A stretch of DNA of 64,000 bases, from contig JADBKQ010000001.1 of NCBI GenBank assembly GCA_014896305.1, forward strand, positions 292,525 through 356,524. The letters run 5' to 3'. This document shows positions 53,565-62,360 of the stretch, one piece after another. How positions within the stretch are numbered: the stretch's first letter is position 1; each line of letters begins with the position of its first letter. The notes under the pieces are model-generated. The model searched no databases and was not told the origin of the DNA. It saw only the letters and a program-made list of their open reading frames with translations. Source of the DNA: Limnochordaceae bacterium. Lineage in GTDB: Bacteria > Bacillota > Limnochordia > Limnochordales > DUMU01. Made by a program: the position numbers and the translations under genes.

Positions 53565-54926
53565 CTAGTTTCCGCTCTTCTCCTTCACTGCCCAGTATTT
53601 GTCCAAAACGGCCTGGACCTTGGAGTTGAGCTCTTTCAGACCCGTGGTGACTTCCTTTTCATTGTTAGTGATCTGCCCGCCCACCTGTCCTACCAGGCTG
53701 TAGACCTCGCCATAGTTTGGCCGCCAATACTCCACTGGGAAGGCGTAGGGTGCGCCTTTGACGAACACCGACCAGTCGACGTCAGGCCGCTGTTGCTTCA
53801 TATGCTCGATGAACAGCTGTGCACCATCCTTCGTCGGTGGGATTGCCGTATACCCGTAAACGGCCATTCCCGGTAGCACATCTGGCCGCGACAGATACTT
53901 GATCAGCTCCCAGGTGGCCTCCGGGTTGCGCCCCGTCGAAACCATGTTCAAGCTGTTCAAATAGAGCAGCACCTTTGGGCCAGCGGATCCACGGGGTTTG
54001 GCAGCGATGTCGAAATGCAGATCCTTACGGGCCACATAGTTGCCAGCCCGCATGGTGAAGTCGATCAGCATTCCAGCGACGCCTTTGTCAAAAGCGACGC
54101 CGCCCAAGTTATACTTCACCCGCTGATCGTAGGTAGGGCTGATGTGGTAGCGAAACTGGATGTCCTGAGCCATCTGGTACGCTTTTACCATGCCCGGGGC
54201 GTCATAAGCCGCCTTCCGGAAGTCCGGACTGAACGGGAACGTGCCATACGAGGCGGCGACGACATCCAGGGAGCCAAGCCCATCGATTCCCCATATCTCC
54301 GGTACGCCATCCCCGTTAGTATCCCTAGTCAACTTCTTGCCATACTCCAGGTACTTGTCCCAGGTCCAGCTGGCATCATTGTAGTCATGCGGCGGTTCCT
54401 GAAGTCCAGCCTGGTTGAACAGGTCGACGTTGTAGATCACGGCGTCGGTAAACATGGCGATGGGCAACCCGTATTGGATTCCCCGAAAACGGGTAGCCTC
54501 GATCGTGGGGGCAAAGTATTGTTCAAGGTCTAGCTTGTCACGCTTAATCAATGGGGTGAGGTCGCGCCAGACTCCCTGTTCAACAAACTGGTTGGAAGCG
54601 TACATGCCTGCCGACAACCAGATGTCCGGAGGCGTGCCTGCAGCGACCAGGGTCTGGAACTTGTTCTCTGGCGGCCACGGCTGCCGCAGAACGTTGAGTT
54701 TAACGTCGGGGTGCGCTTTCTCGAACTGTGCAAGAACTCCATTTTGGTACTTCTCGGTCTGAGCATTTCCGGGACCTGTAAAGATCTCTATCTTGCCACT
54801 GACACCTGCTGCCAGCGTCGGGGCCTGGCCCACAGCAAACACTGCCACTGTCAACGCACCAGCAATGGTCAGGGAGAGCCATGCCGCCCGGTGCCGACGA
54901 CTCCTGGTCGCCCCATCATGCCCCAT
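53565..54926 (-). CDS. Extracellular sugar-binding protein (paralogue B)
   Basis: This 453-aa family 1 solute-binding protein has a signal peptide (LTIAGALTVAVFAVGQAPTLAAG) and the same body as the protein at 50507-51871, with DTNGDGVPE in the same place. ATG 54926 is chosen so that length and N-terminus match the paralogue. The in-frame extension to 55190 overlaps the next gene and is not coding. It is downstream of a perfect operator-like palindrome and of the gnd-zwf-cyclase genes. Confidence 0.92.
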   Translation of the reverse strand: MGHDGATRSRRHRAAWLSLTIAGALTVAVFAVGQAPTLAAGVSGKIEIFTGPGNAQTEKYQNGVLAQFEKAHPDVKLNVLRQPWPPENKFQTLVAAGTPPDIWLSAGMYASNQFVEQGVWRDLTPLIKRDKLDLEQYFAPTIEATRFRGIQYGLPIAMFTDAVIYNVDLFNQAGLQEPPHDYNDASWTWDKYLEYGKKLTRDTNGDGVPEIWGIDGLGSLDVVAASYGTFPFSPDFRKAAYDAPGMVKAYQMAQDIQFRYHISPTYDQRVKYNLGGVAFDKGVAGMLIDFTMRAGNYVARKDLHFDIAAKPRGSAGPKVLLYLNSLNMVSTGRNPEATWELIKYLSRPDVLPGMAVYGYTAIPPTKDGAQLFIEHMKQQRPDVDWSVFVKGAPYAFPVEYWRPNYGEVYSLVGQVGGQITNNEKEVTTGLKELNSKVQAVLDKYWAVKEKSGN

Positions 54927-54946
54927 CCTTTCCTTCAGCGTTGTGA

Positions 54947-54968
54947 CCAAGTAATACCATTTACTTGG
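54947..54968. promoter_or_regulatory. Perfect 22-bp palindrome upstream of a sugar-binding protein gene
   Basis: CCAAGTAA (54947-54954) and TTACTTGG (54961-54968) are exact inverted arms around six bases. It lies 21-42 bp before the binding-protein start, a typical repressor position (LacI or GntR type). No gene for the regulator is adjacent. Confidence 0.75.
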
Positions 54969-55047
54969 TCCAATAACACCCTCGCCCCCCACTTCATCAC
55001 AATCGTTGTGGCATTTCGCCGCTCCTGGCGCAATTCCTGCTTCGGGA

Positions 55048-55785
55048 TTACATGGCTGTAACAATTGGCGGACGCATTTCTCGCACCAGCAGCACCCTGG
55101 CCGGCGCCGCATCGGTATCCAGCAGGCGCAGGGGCGCGACCACCACCGTGTACTCCCCTGCGGGAACCGCCGCCAGCCGTAGCCCTTCAACGATCATGAT
55201 CCCTGCTCCCAGTAGGGCCTGGTGGGTGGGATGGCCTGGCTGGTCTCGTTCGATTCCGAGAGCATCGAGTCCGACGCCCCGGACTTGCAGTTCCACGAGA
55301 TGACGGGCGGCGGCTGCACCGACGTAAACGAACTGCGGGTCGAACGACGCCCGCCAATCCCGCTGACCGTTCACCGTTTTCAGGAGCAAATAGGAATCCC
55401 GCACGTCCTGAACGGAGACGGCCAGTTGATCCAGCGCTCCATCGATGTCTCCGGGACCAATTGCCGAACCCCGCGGCAGGGCTGTCAGGTCCAGCACCCA
55501 CCCGTTGCCCACCCAGGCGGTGGGGTGGGAGTCAGCCGCTTCTGCCTGTGCCTCCGTCTCCAACGGAGCCCCTTCCGGCAACATGTGCAACGGGGCATCC
55601 ACGTGCGTCCCGGTATGGGTGTCCAGACAAACTCGAGTCTCGTGAGCTCCGCTGCGCTTCCCGTCCGGGCCGGTCGCAAAGTCCCGCGTCACGGTGAATA
55701 TCGGCCGCTTGGCTTCCTGGTCTTTCCAGACGGTCATCCCTGGCGAGATGGGCATGGAAACGTCGAATACCTCGAACAGGTGCAA
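55048..55785 (-). CDS. Cyclase/kynurenine-formamidase-like hydrolase
   Basis: This 245-aa metal-dependent hydrolase of the cyclase family has the signature H-x-G-T-H-x-D-x-P-x-H (HTGTHVDAPLH, 57-67). Members open N-formylkynurenine, isatin or other amide/lactone bonds; the substrate here is unknown. TTG 55785 is chosen: AGGGGGTG sits just upstream and the product then starts at the family's usual N-terminus. The gene begins inside the last codons of zwf in another frame, so the two are translationally coupled. Confidence 0.87.
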   Translation of the reverse strand: MHLFEVFDVSMPISPGMTVWKDQEAKRPIFTVTRDFATGPDGKRSGAHETRVCLDTHTGTHVDAPLHMLPEGAPLETEAQAEAADSHPTAWVGNGWVLDLTALPRGSAIGPGDIDGALDQLAVSVQDVRDSYLLLKTVNGQRDWRASFDPQFVYVGAAAARHLVELQVRGVGLDALGIERDQPGHPTHQALLGAGIMIVEGLRLAAVPAGEYTVVVAPLRLLDTDAAPARVLLVREMRPPIVTAM

Positions 55786-57476
55786 TTGATCACCCCCTGT
55801 GCCCTCCCAGCCATCCCAGGCGTTGCGGCTCGGTTGCTGGCTGCCTCTTCGCCTTGCACGGGCCACCAGCAGCAGCCACTCGCCTCCAGCAGCTGGCAGG
55901 CCTCGGGTGGTCCCCATGAGCCGGCTGGATACAGAGGGACCGGCCCTGCTTCCTTCCATGCTTTACTAATAGGGTCGACGAACTCCCAGGCCTGCTCCAC
56001 CTCATCCCACCGGGTAAAGAGCGTGGGGTCACCTCGCAACACGTCGTACAAAAGCCGCTCATACGCCTCGGGGGAGTTGACACCTACGCCACAGTTCTGG
56101 CAAAACTCCATGGCCACCGGGTCGATCTGGGTCAACGTGCCTGGGCGCTTGGCGTTGATCTCTATATACATGCCTTCCATCGGCTGAATGTGGATGACCA
56201 GCCGATTCGGTTCAAGAACCCCCAGTTGCCTCAAGTACGCCGACTGCGGTAAAGGCTTGAACTGGATGACGATATCGGTTGCCTTGACCGGCAGGCGCTT
56301 GCCCGTGCGGATATAAAAGGGCACACCGGCCCAGCGGAAATTATCAATATACAGTCGCAAGGCGGCAAAAGTCTCCGTATTTGAGTCAGCACGTACCTCC
56401 GGCTCCTGCCGATAGCCGACCACCGGCCGCCCGCCAATCTGGCCAGCGGTGTACTGGCCCCGCACCGTATTCCGTTGAACTTCCGCGGGTGTCTGCCAGC
56501 GTCGCAGCGCCCGGAACACCTTGACCTTCTCGTCGCGGATGGCCTCGGGATCGACGCTGCCAGGAGGTTCCATGGCGGTCATGGCTACCAGCTGCAGCAT
56601 GTGGTTTTGCACCATATCCCGGAGCGCTCCCGCCTCGTCGTAATACTCCCCTCGCTCTTCCGCCCCCACCGTCTCACTGGAAGTGATCTGCACGTTGTCG
56701 ACGTACAGGTGGTTCCATACTGGCTCGAAGAAGGCGTTGGCGAAACGGATCACGCTGAGGTTCTGGGACATCTCCTTGCCCAGGTAGTGGTCAATCCGGA
56801 AAATCTCCTGCTCCTTGAAGACAGAAGTGAGCTCCTGGTTGAGCCGGGTGGCAGAGACCAGGTCGTAGCCAAACGGTTTCTCGATCACCACTCGCTGCCA
56901 CGGAGGCTGTACGAGGGACGTCTCTATAATCGGCTGGTCAGACCCGGCCTGGGAAGCAGCTTGCCGGTAGACCAGCCCGGCGGCTTGCAGGTTCTCGGCG
57001 ATAGGGCCAAAAAGCTCTGGCATGACGGCGAGGTAGTAAACACGCTGGCGGTGCAATCCCAGGGTGGCGTCCAGCTCGTCCAGGTATGAAGCTAGCAGTC
57101 GGTAGCCTTCCCGGTCATGCATCTCCAGACGAAAATAATGAAAGCGCTGCTGAAAGTGGTGCCAACCGTCGTCCTCTTGCCAGGGGTAGCGACTATGCTT
57201 TCGAACCGACTCTCGCACCTCTGCCCGAAACACCTCGTCGTCTTTCTCGCGCCTGCCTATCCCTACGACGGCCAGCTGCGCAGGCAGCAGATGGTCTCGG
57301 TACAGACCGTATAGGGCGGGGAAGAGCTTACGCCGGGCAAGATCCCCTGTCGCCCCGAAGATGACGACGATCGCCCCGCTGGCTGGCTGGGCCACAGGCG
57401 TGCCACCGACCGGCGGACGGGAGTCCAAAGATCCCGGGCCAGCTTCGTCCCTCTGCCGATAAGGAACGCTCAACAT
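55734..57476 (-). CDS. zwf: Glucose-6-phosphate 1-dehydrogenase
   Basis: This enzyme oxidises glucose 6-phosphate to 6-phosphogluconolactone, the entry to the oxidative pentose phosphate pathway. The NADP fold GATGDLARRKLFPALY (41-56) and the active-site RIDHYLGKE (about 225) are intact. The usual C-terminal motif YPAGSWGPPEA occurs, but about 50 Cys- and Arg-containing residues follow it, giving 580 aa against about 490-510. The extension overlaps the cyclase start and looks like read-through after stop loss. ATG 57476 has a GGAG/AGGAG region upstream. It is between gnd and the cyclase gene on the same strand. Confidence 0.96.
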   Translation of the reverse strand: MLSVPYRQRDEAGPGSLDSRPPVGGTPVAQPASGAIVVIFGATGDLARRKLFPALYGLYRDHLLPAQLAVVGIGRREKDDEVFRAEVRESVRKHSRYPWQEDDGWHHFQQRFHYFRLEMHDREGYRLLASYLDELDATLGLHRQRVYYLAVMPELFGPIAENLQAAGLVYRQAASQAGSDQPIIETSLVQPPWQRVVIEKPFGYDLVSATRLNQELTSVFKEQEIFRIDHYLGKEMSQNLSVIRFANAFFEPVWNHLYVDNVQITSSETVGAEERGEYYDEAGALRDMVQNHMLQLVAMTAMEPPGSVDPEAIRDEKVKVFRALRRWQTPAEVQRNTVRGQYTAGQIGGRPVVGYRQEPEVRADSNTETFAALRLYIDNFRWAGVPFYIRTGKRLPVKATDIVIQFKPLPQSAYLRQLGVLEPNRLVIHIQPMEGMYIEINAKRPGTLTQIDPVAMEFCQNCGVGVNSPEAYERLLYDVLRGDPTLFTRWDEVEQAWEFVDPISKAWKEAGPVPLYPAGSWGPPEACQLLEASGCCWWPVQGEEAASNRAATPGMAGRAQGVINCTCSRYSTFPCPSRQG

Positions 57477-57575
57477 ATCTCCTGCTCTCCTTTTGCTTGA
57501 GGGCCGCCCAGGGTCTGCCTGACCGGCGACCTGAGGGCAGCTGAGATGGAGACGCCGAGCAGAACCTAGCAGAAC

Positions 57576-58481
57576 CTACTGGTTTGTGCGGTCGACGGCG
57601 TGTCCGCCGAACTGGTTGCGTAACGCGGCCACCACCTTGCCGGTGAAGCTGTCCTCTTGTTCCGAACGGTAGCGCATGATGACCGATTCGGTGATGACCG
57701 GCGCCGGTACTTTCCATTCTAATGCGGTCTGGGCCGTCCACAGCCCTTCGCCGGAGGAGTGCATGACCCCGCGGATTTGGTCTAGATGGGGATCTTGCGC
57801 CAGCGCTTTCTCCAGCAGCTCCATCAACCACCCGCGCACGACGGAACCATGGTTCCAGACCCGGGCGACTTCCTTGAGGTTTAGGCCAAACGGGCTTTTT
57901 TCCAGAATCTCAAACCCTTCTCCGATGGCCTGGAGCATTCCATACTCGATCCCGTTATGAACCATCTTGACGAAATGGCCGCTGCCCACCGGGCCGCAGT
58001 GCAAATACCCGCCGGGGACGCTAATGTCGCGCAGTAGTGGTTCCAATCTGGCAAAAACCTCCGGCTCAGCCCCCACCATGGTGCAAGCCCCATGCCGGGC
58101 TCCTTCGATGCCGCCGCTCGTTCCGACGTCGACGAAGTGCAGGCCTTTCGCCTGAAGTTGTTCAGCCCGGCGCAGCGTGTCCTTATAAAAGGAGTTACCC
58201 CCGTCGATGACGATGTCCCCCGCGGATAGCAAGGGCGTCAGTTGCTCCAGCATCTCGTCGACCGCCTGCCCTGCCGGTACCATGATCCAAACGGTTCGAG
58301 GCGGCGTGAGGGCAGTTACCAGTTCAGCCAGGGAATATACGCCGGTGACTCCTCCCTCGGCGGCCAAGTGCTCCGTCTTGCTCGCCGTACGGTTGAACGC
58401 AACCACTCGATGACCTTTGTCCCGCATGTTGAGGGCGAGGTTGTACCCCATTCGACCCAGCCCGATCAAGCCGATCTCCAC
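57576..58481 (-). CDS. gnd: 6-phosphogluconate dehydrogenase, short NAD-type
   Basis: This 301-aa enzyme decarboxylates 6-phosphogluconate to ribulose 5-phosphate. It has the NAD(P) motif IGLGRMGYNLALNM and the catalytic region SGHFVKMVHNGIEYG (Lys near 168). The short length places it with the GndA/YqeC-type enzymes that lack the second helical domain. GTG 58481 has AAGGAGGAG upstream; an in-frame extension to 58604 is unlike the family. It is first of the gnd-zwf-cyclase set, 99 bp before zwf. Confidence 0.95.
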   Translation of the reverse strand: MEIGLIGLGRMGYNLALNMRDKGHRVVAFNRTASKTEHLAAEGGVTGVYSLAELVTALTPPRTVWIMVPAGQAVDEMLEQLTPLLSAGDIVIDGGNSFYKDTLRRAEQLQAKGLHFVDVGTSGGIEGARHGACTMVGAEPEVFARLEPLLRDISVPGGYLHCGPVGSGHFVKMVHNGIEYGMLQAIGEGFEILEKSPFGLNLKEVARVWNHGSVVRGWLMELLEKALAQDPHLDQIRGVMHSSGEGLWTAQTALEWKVPAPVITESVIMRYRSEQEDSFTGKVVAALRNQFGGHAVDRTNQ

Positions 58482-58980
58482 GACGCGTCTCCTCCTTGTT
58501 ACTGGCCGGCCCGTGAGCCGCTCTCTCATTGTGCCCACACGAAACATTCTCCGAAACCCGTGCCGGCCGCCTGCCTCATGCCTATCCCCAGTTGTCTGCC
58601 TCAAGCTTATCGCATAATGGATGAAAGCTCCAAGAAATACTTGACGGGCAGGCCAACTCTTCCCCCTCCTCCATGCCTACTCCTACTAATAATAACTCTG
58701 TTTCGCAAGTGTTGCAATTCCCGCCATGTAACATAAGTGGTTTCATCACCCCACATCAATTGGGAAGCTCTGTGCGGGTGGGGGTCAGCCGAGGTGTGTC
58801 CTGGTTCAGATCAAAAAGGCGTCATGGAAAGCGCGGGTTGGTGCAGCAATGCCAGGAGGGACTGGCGAACTAACGGCGAAACTCCTATGTCAGAGTGCAA
58901 GGGCGGTATGGAGTAGATTTCCCAACCGATCCCAGCATTCCCAATGGTGGGGCGGATTTTTCTTTCGGGGGGGTATTGTG
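58482..58980. other. Divergent intergenic region, no gene seen
   Basis: About 500 bp between gnd and the divergent sugar-binding protein gene. It must hold both promoters. It is richer in A and T around 58620-58760. I see no strong palindrome; CCGCCATGTAACA (about 58719) only weakly recalls the block at 55011. Confidence 0.5.
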
Positions 58981-60372
58981 ATGAGGTGTGAACTATGTCG
59001 TTACAGCACATCGTCTGGTGGAGGCTGGCGTTCCAGCCAAGCATGGGGACGTCTGGCCAGCTTTGCACTGGCAGGGGCAATAGCCGTGGGTGCCGCAGCC
59101 GTACCGGCCGCTCCGGCCATGGCGGCCACCGACCACCGGCCGGTCACCATCACTTTCTGGAACTGGTGGGACGGCGAGCGGGCCACGTTCATGAAGACCG
59201 TCATCGAGCACTTCCACGAACAGTATCCATGGATTACGGTCGATAGCAAGGTACAAGGGTGGACCGGCGTGCAAGCCAAGATCATGTCAGCCTTCGCCGC
59301 CGGCGTTGCTCCGGAGGTGATGATGGCCCCGCGCAACCAGATCCTGGCTCTGGCCGACATGGGAGCGATCATACCGCTCACCAAGTACATTCAGAGGGAT
59401 AAGGTCGATCTGTCGATGTTCTACCCGGCAGAGGTCGACGCTTTTCGCTACGCGGGTCAGCAGTGGACGTTGCCTCTGCCCACCGTCACCGCCAACGACG
59501 ACTTCTACTTCTACAACAAAGACGCCTTTGACCAGGCGGGCCTGGACCCGAACCATCCGCCAGAAACCTGGACGTCTTTTGAAGAGGTCGGCTTGAAGCT
59601 GAATCGCCGGGATGGCTCTGGCAAGTACACCCAGCTTTTCGTGAACCCGGGTCCGCACATGTACCTCGATTTTCTGTTCAGCAACGGGGGGTATCCGGTC
59701 AGCTCGGATCTGCGGCACGAAGCGATCAGCAGCCTCCGCTCGAAGGAAGCCCTCAACTATCTGTACGAACTGGGAGCCAAGGTGGCCGGGCCGCAGGCGG
59801 GGCCTTTCATGGCTTCCAACCCCAACGCCTTCCTCAAAGGCAAACTGGTTACCTTGTTTGAAAACGTCAGCCTGGTCCGGAGCCTCGTAGATATGGCGGC
59901 TCAGGGTCAACCCCTCAATTGGAGCGTCGGGTTGATTCCCTACAACGAAAAGAACCCGGACGCCCGTTCGACGGGAGTTGCGGCCCGTGGGTTCGGCTGG
60001 GGTTACGTCATCCCCAAAGGGCTGCCGCCCGAGAAGGAAGAGGCTGCCTGGCTGTGGATCAAGTTCCTGACCACGGACAAGTACGGCACGGGTTACTTCT
60101 CCTTCATGATGGGCCGGCCTTCTCCGGTCAAGTACTGGAATCAGAACCCGGACTATCGCAAAGTCAACCCGGCTTTCGACCGGATTCTGGCGGCCATGGA
60201 GACCGACCGGGCCTTGCCGGCCATCCCTGTCGTCGGTGACATCACAGATGCCATCGTCAATAATCTGTGGGGTGTCGCCGCTGGCACGGCCTCGCCGGTC
60301 GACGCGGGCAACAACATCGCCAAGCAGGTACAGAACATCCTGGATAAGTACTGGGCCAAGGCGGGAAGGTAG
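58981..60372 (+). CDS. Extracellular sugar-binding protein (family 1)
   Basis: This 463-aa solute-binding protein has a signal region (LASFALAGAIAVGAAAVPAA, ending PAMAATD) and the opening VTITFWNWWDGERATF. It has no close paralogue in the window and no adjacent permease. ATG 58981 is used; homology and the export signal begin just after it. It is divergent from gnd. A hairpin followed by CTCTCTCTTT lies downstream. Confidence 0.91.
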   Translation: MRCELCRYSTSSGGGWRSSQAWGRLASFALAGAIAVGAAAVPAAPAMAATDHRPVTITFWNWWDGERATFMKTVIEHFHEQYPWITVDSKVQGWTGVQAKIMSAFAAGVAPEVMMAPRNQILALADMGAIIPLTKYIQRDKVDLSMFYPAEVDAFRYAGQQWTLPLPTVTANDDFYFYNKDAFDQAGLDPNHPPETWTSFEEVGLKLNRRDGSGKYTQLFVNPGPHMYLDFLFSNGGYPVSSDLRHEAISSLRSKEALNYLYELGAKVAGPQAGPFMASNPNAFLKGKLVTLFENVSLVRSLVDMAAQGQPLNWSVGLIPYNEKNPDARSTGVAARGFGWGYVIPKGLPPEKEEAAWLWIKFLTTDKYGTGYFSFMMGRPSPVKYWNQNPDYRKVNPAFDRILAAMETDRALPAIPVVGDITDAIVNNLWGVAAGTASPVDAGNNIAKQVQNILDKYWAKAGR

Positions 60373-60442
60373 GCACGTAGAGGCGGTCTATTCGCCTCAG
60401 CAGGTGTTCGGTTCGCCAGAAGGGCCGGATCACGGCGGGAGC

Positions 60443-60466
60443 GCCGGGGGTCCGGCCTCTCTCTTT
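60443..60466 (+). terminator. Intrinsic terminator after the sugar-binding protein gene
   Basis: GCCGG-GGGT-CCGGC (60443-60456) is followed by CTCTCTCTTT. The stem is only 5 bp but GC-only, and the position between convergent genes is right. Confidence 0.5.
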
Positions 60467-60903
60467 CAGTGAACCGGACCGCTACCCGCGGCGACCAGCA
60501 TGATACCGGCCACGACCAGGAAAGTGCCCGCGAGCTGTAGGGTGGAATACGATTCGGTCAACCAGAGATTGCCTGCCCACAATGTGAAAATGGGGGCGGC
60601 GGACAACAAGACGGCGGTGATGCCGGCACTGCCTGCCTTTAGCGCGGCGTAGTAGGCGAGATCGCCAGCCAGGGTGGCAAAGAAGGCTTCGAGGCCCAGG
60701 TAGAGCCAATCTTTGGCCGCTATGAACCTGAGGTGCTGGTACCGCCCGCTGACCGCCGCCCAAACGGCGATGACAGAAAGCGTGACCAGGCTACGGGCAA
60801 TCAGCCCATCGCTGGGACTGAGGTCTCGCAGCCCCAACTTGCCGAAGACGGGGGCAAGTCCCCAGCAGACGGCTCCCAGTAAGCCGAGAAGTAGCGAATT
60901 CAC
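60466..60903 (-). CDS. Half-size EamA (DMT) transporter
   Basis: This 145-aa protein is one EamA domain: about five hydrophobic helices, with LLGLLGAVCWGLAPVFGKLG at the start and AAPIFTLWAGNLWLTESYS near the end. Full DMT carriers have two such domains in one chain, so this acts as a dimer or is half of a lost gene. GTG 60903 with AAGGA upstream is the start. Substrate is unknown. Confidence 0.85.
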   Translation of the reverse strand: MNSLLLGLLGAVCWGLAPVFGKLGLRDLSPSDGLIARSLVTLSVIAVWAAVSGRYQHLRFIAAKDWLYLGLEAFFATLAGDLAYYAALKAGSAGITAVLLSAAPIFTLWAGNLWLTESYSTLQLAGTFLVVAGIMLVAAGSGPVH

Positions 60904-61036
60904 TCCTTGCCCCCCCTGTCTCCGGTCGAGCCCGCTCATGCCCTAGGGCAGATCACGGATATCCACGACCAGCCCGCCGCTACTCAACTGCGCTTCGCTC
61001 GCCTGAACCCCCTTGGGCTGCCGGATTCGTGCGGCT

Positions 61037-62026
61037 TCACGGGCCATACTCGATCTGCCTGGGCAAAGGCCGGTAGTAGTCGACGCCCAAATCCTTCCAC
61101 TGAACGGGCTGCCCTGGTTCTTCGATGGTGAGCCAGGTTCGTACGGTGATGCTGGGGTAACCGGGAAAGACCAGTCTCTCCTGGCCGTGGGGCAGGGAAC
61201 GATTGGGCAGACGCTGCTCTGGCGGGGGATTCACCGCCATGAGGTGGTGATGCCAGTGGACACGGGGCGGTTCGTATTGACCATAGAAGGCAATGTACAG
61301 TGTCTTCTCCTGTACCGCCGCCCAGATCACGATGGGCGTATTCTGGTTGTTGCGAAAGCGGAAATCTTTGCCCCCATAGTAGACCGTGGCGTCCTGGCCC
61401 GGGGGAACGTACGGAACCATCATGCTGTGAGGATGACGTTCCACGATCGGCAGGTTACTGAGCACCGCCACGTTGTACAAGTTTGACGCGATCTTGCAGA
61501 CCCCCCCGCCTTCAGTGGGCAACACCCGGCTGCCCACGTACATCGGGCCGTCCTGATATCCCTTCTGGCTGGTATAAGGCCCAACCGTGGCGTTTTGCGA
61601 GAAGACCTTGCCCGGCATGACGACGGTTCCAGCCAGGAGTTGGGCTGCCCGCTGGACATTGGCCAGTTCACCGAAGAGAGGCTCGGGCAAGGTGGTCTGG
61701 AAGGCAGCTAACAGGCGGGTCGCTTGGTGGGTTTGTTGCAGTTGGGTGAGGCGTTCGGGGGGATCGGATGCCCACGGAAGCTGATCGGCGGGGACGGCGC
61801 CGTAGAGGTGAGGGTCGACCAGAGAACTGGTATCCGAGTCCGTGAGTTGCTGGAGCGGAGGCAGACGGCTGGTTTGCACCGGCCAGATGTGCCCGGGAAG
61901 CTTCGCTCCCCGGGCCCACGCACCATAGAAAACCAGGAGAGTCAGAAGGATGAGAAGGCTGACTCGCCGGCGGCGAGAAAAGTGGATCACGAGCCAGAAC
62001 GGCCGGTGCGGTCGTCGAACACGCAT
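61037..62026 (-). CDS. VanW family protein
   Basis: This 329-aa protein has one N-terminal membrane segment (VSLLILLTLLVFYGAWARG) and an external VanW domain (about 110-250): VVMPGKVFSQNATVGPYTSQ, EGGGVCKIASNLYNVAV, VERHPHSMMVPYVPPGQDAT. VanW proteins are common in spore-forming Bacillota and are found with vancomycin-resistance genes, but their function is unknown. No van genes are nearby. ATG 62026 begins a typical basic N-terminus. Confidence 0.93.
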   Translation of the reverse strand: MRVRRPHRPFWLVIHFSRRRRVSLLILLTLLVFYGAWARGAKLPGHIWPVQTSRLPPLQQLTDSDTSSLVDPHLYGAVPADQLPWASDPPERLTQLQQTHQATRLLAAFQTTLPEPLFGELANVQRAAQLLAGTVVMPGKVFSQNATVGPYTSQKGYQDGPMYVGSRVLPTEGGGVCKIASNLYNVAVLSNLPIVERHPHSMMVPYVPPGQDATVYYGGKDFRFRNNQNTPIVIWAAVQEKTLYIAFYGQYEPPRVHWHHHLMAVNPPPEQRLPNRSLPHGQERLVFPGYPSITVRTWLTIEEPGQPVQWKDLGVDYYRPLPRQIEYGP

Positions 62027-62077
62027 GGGTATGGTGGCCCTCCCCCGTCTGGGCTACTGGTATCGCTATGAGGGGAG

Positions 62078-62140
62078 AAAGGGTTCCATGCCAGAGGTTC
62101 ACTAAGGCGGGATGGGGGCGAAAGGGTTCCGGGCCAGAGG
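62078..62140 (+). repeat. Direct repeat AAAGGGTTCCNNGCCAGAGG, 43 bp apart
   Basis: Copies start at 62078 and 62121. They lie in the 334-bp divergent gap 62027-62360, which holds no gene. Confidence 0.6.
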
Positions 62141-62360
62141 AGGGAGGCTTCATCCCACGCCCTGTCCGTGCCAGCTGCGACGGCACTCCTACCCGGGCAT
62201 TTCCAGCTGGCGAGTTCGGGCTCCGCTGCTTCCAACTGCCGCCGTAGCCGGCGTTTGAAGATCTCTTTGGTAGAAGCAGTTTTTCCAGCAAGTCTGCCGT
62301 TGCAAGGTAAGGAGGCCTGAAGGAGGGTGGAGGCAAAGCTGGCGAGAGGAGGTCACTGCG

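Noticed and set aside
58719..58731. Third copy of the 53385/55011 block before the 58981 gene
   Set aside because: Only about nine bases match (GCCATGTAA), which is too few.
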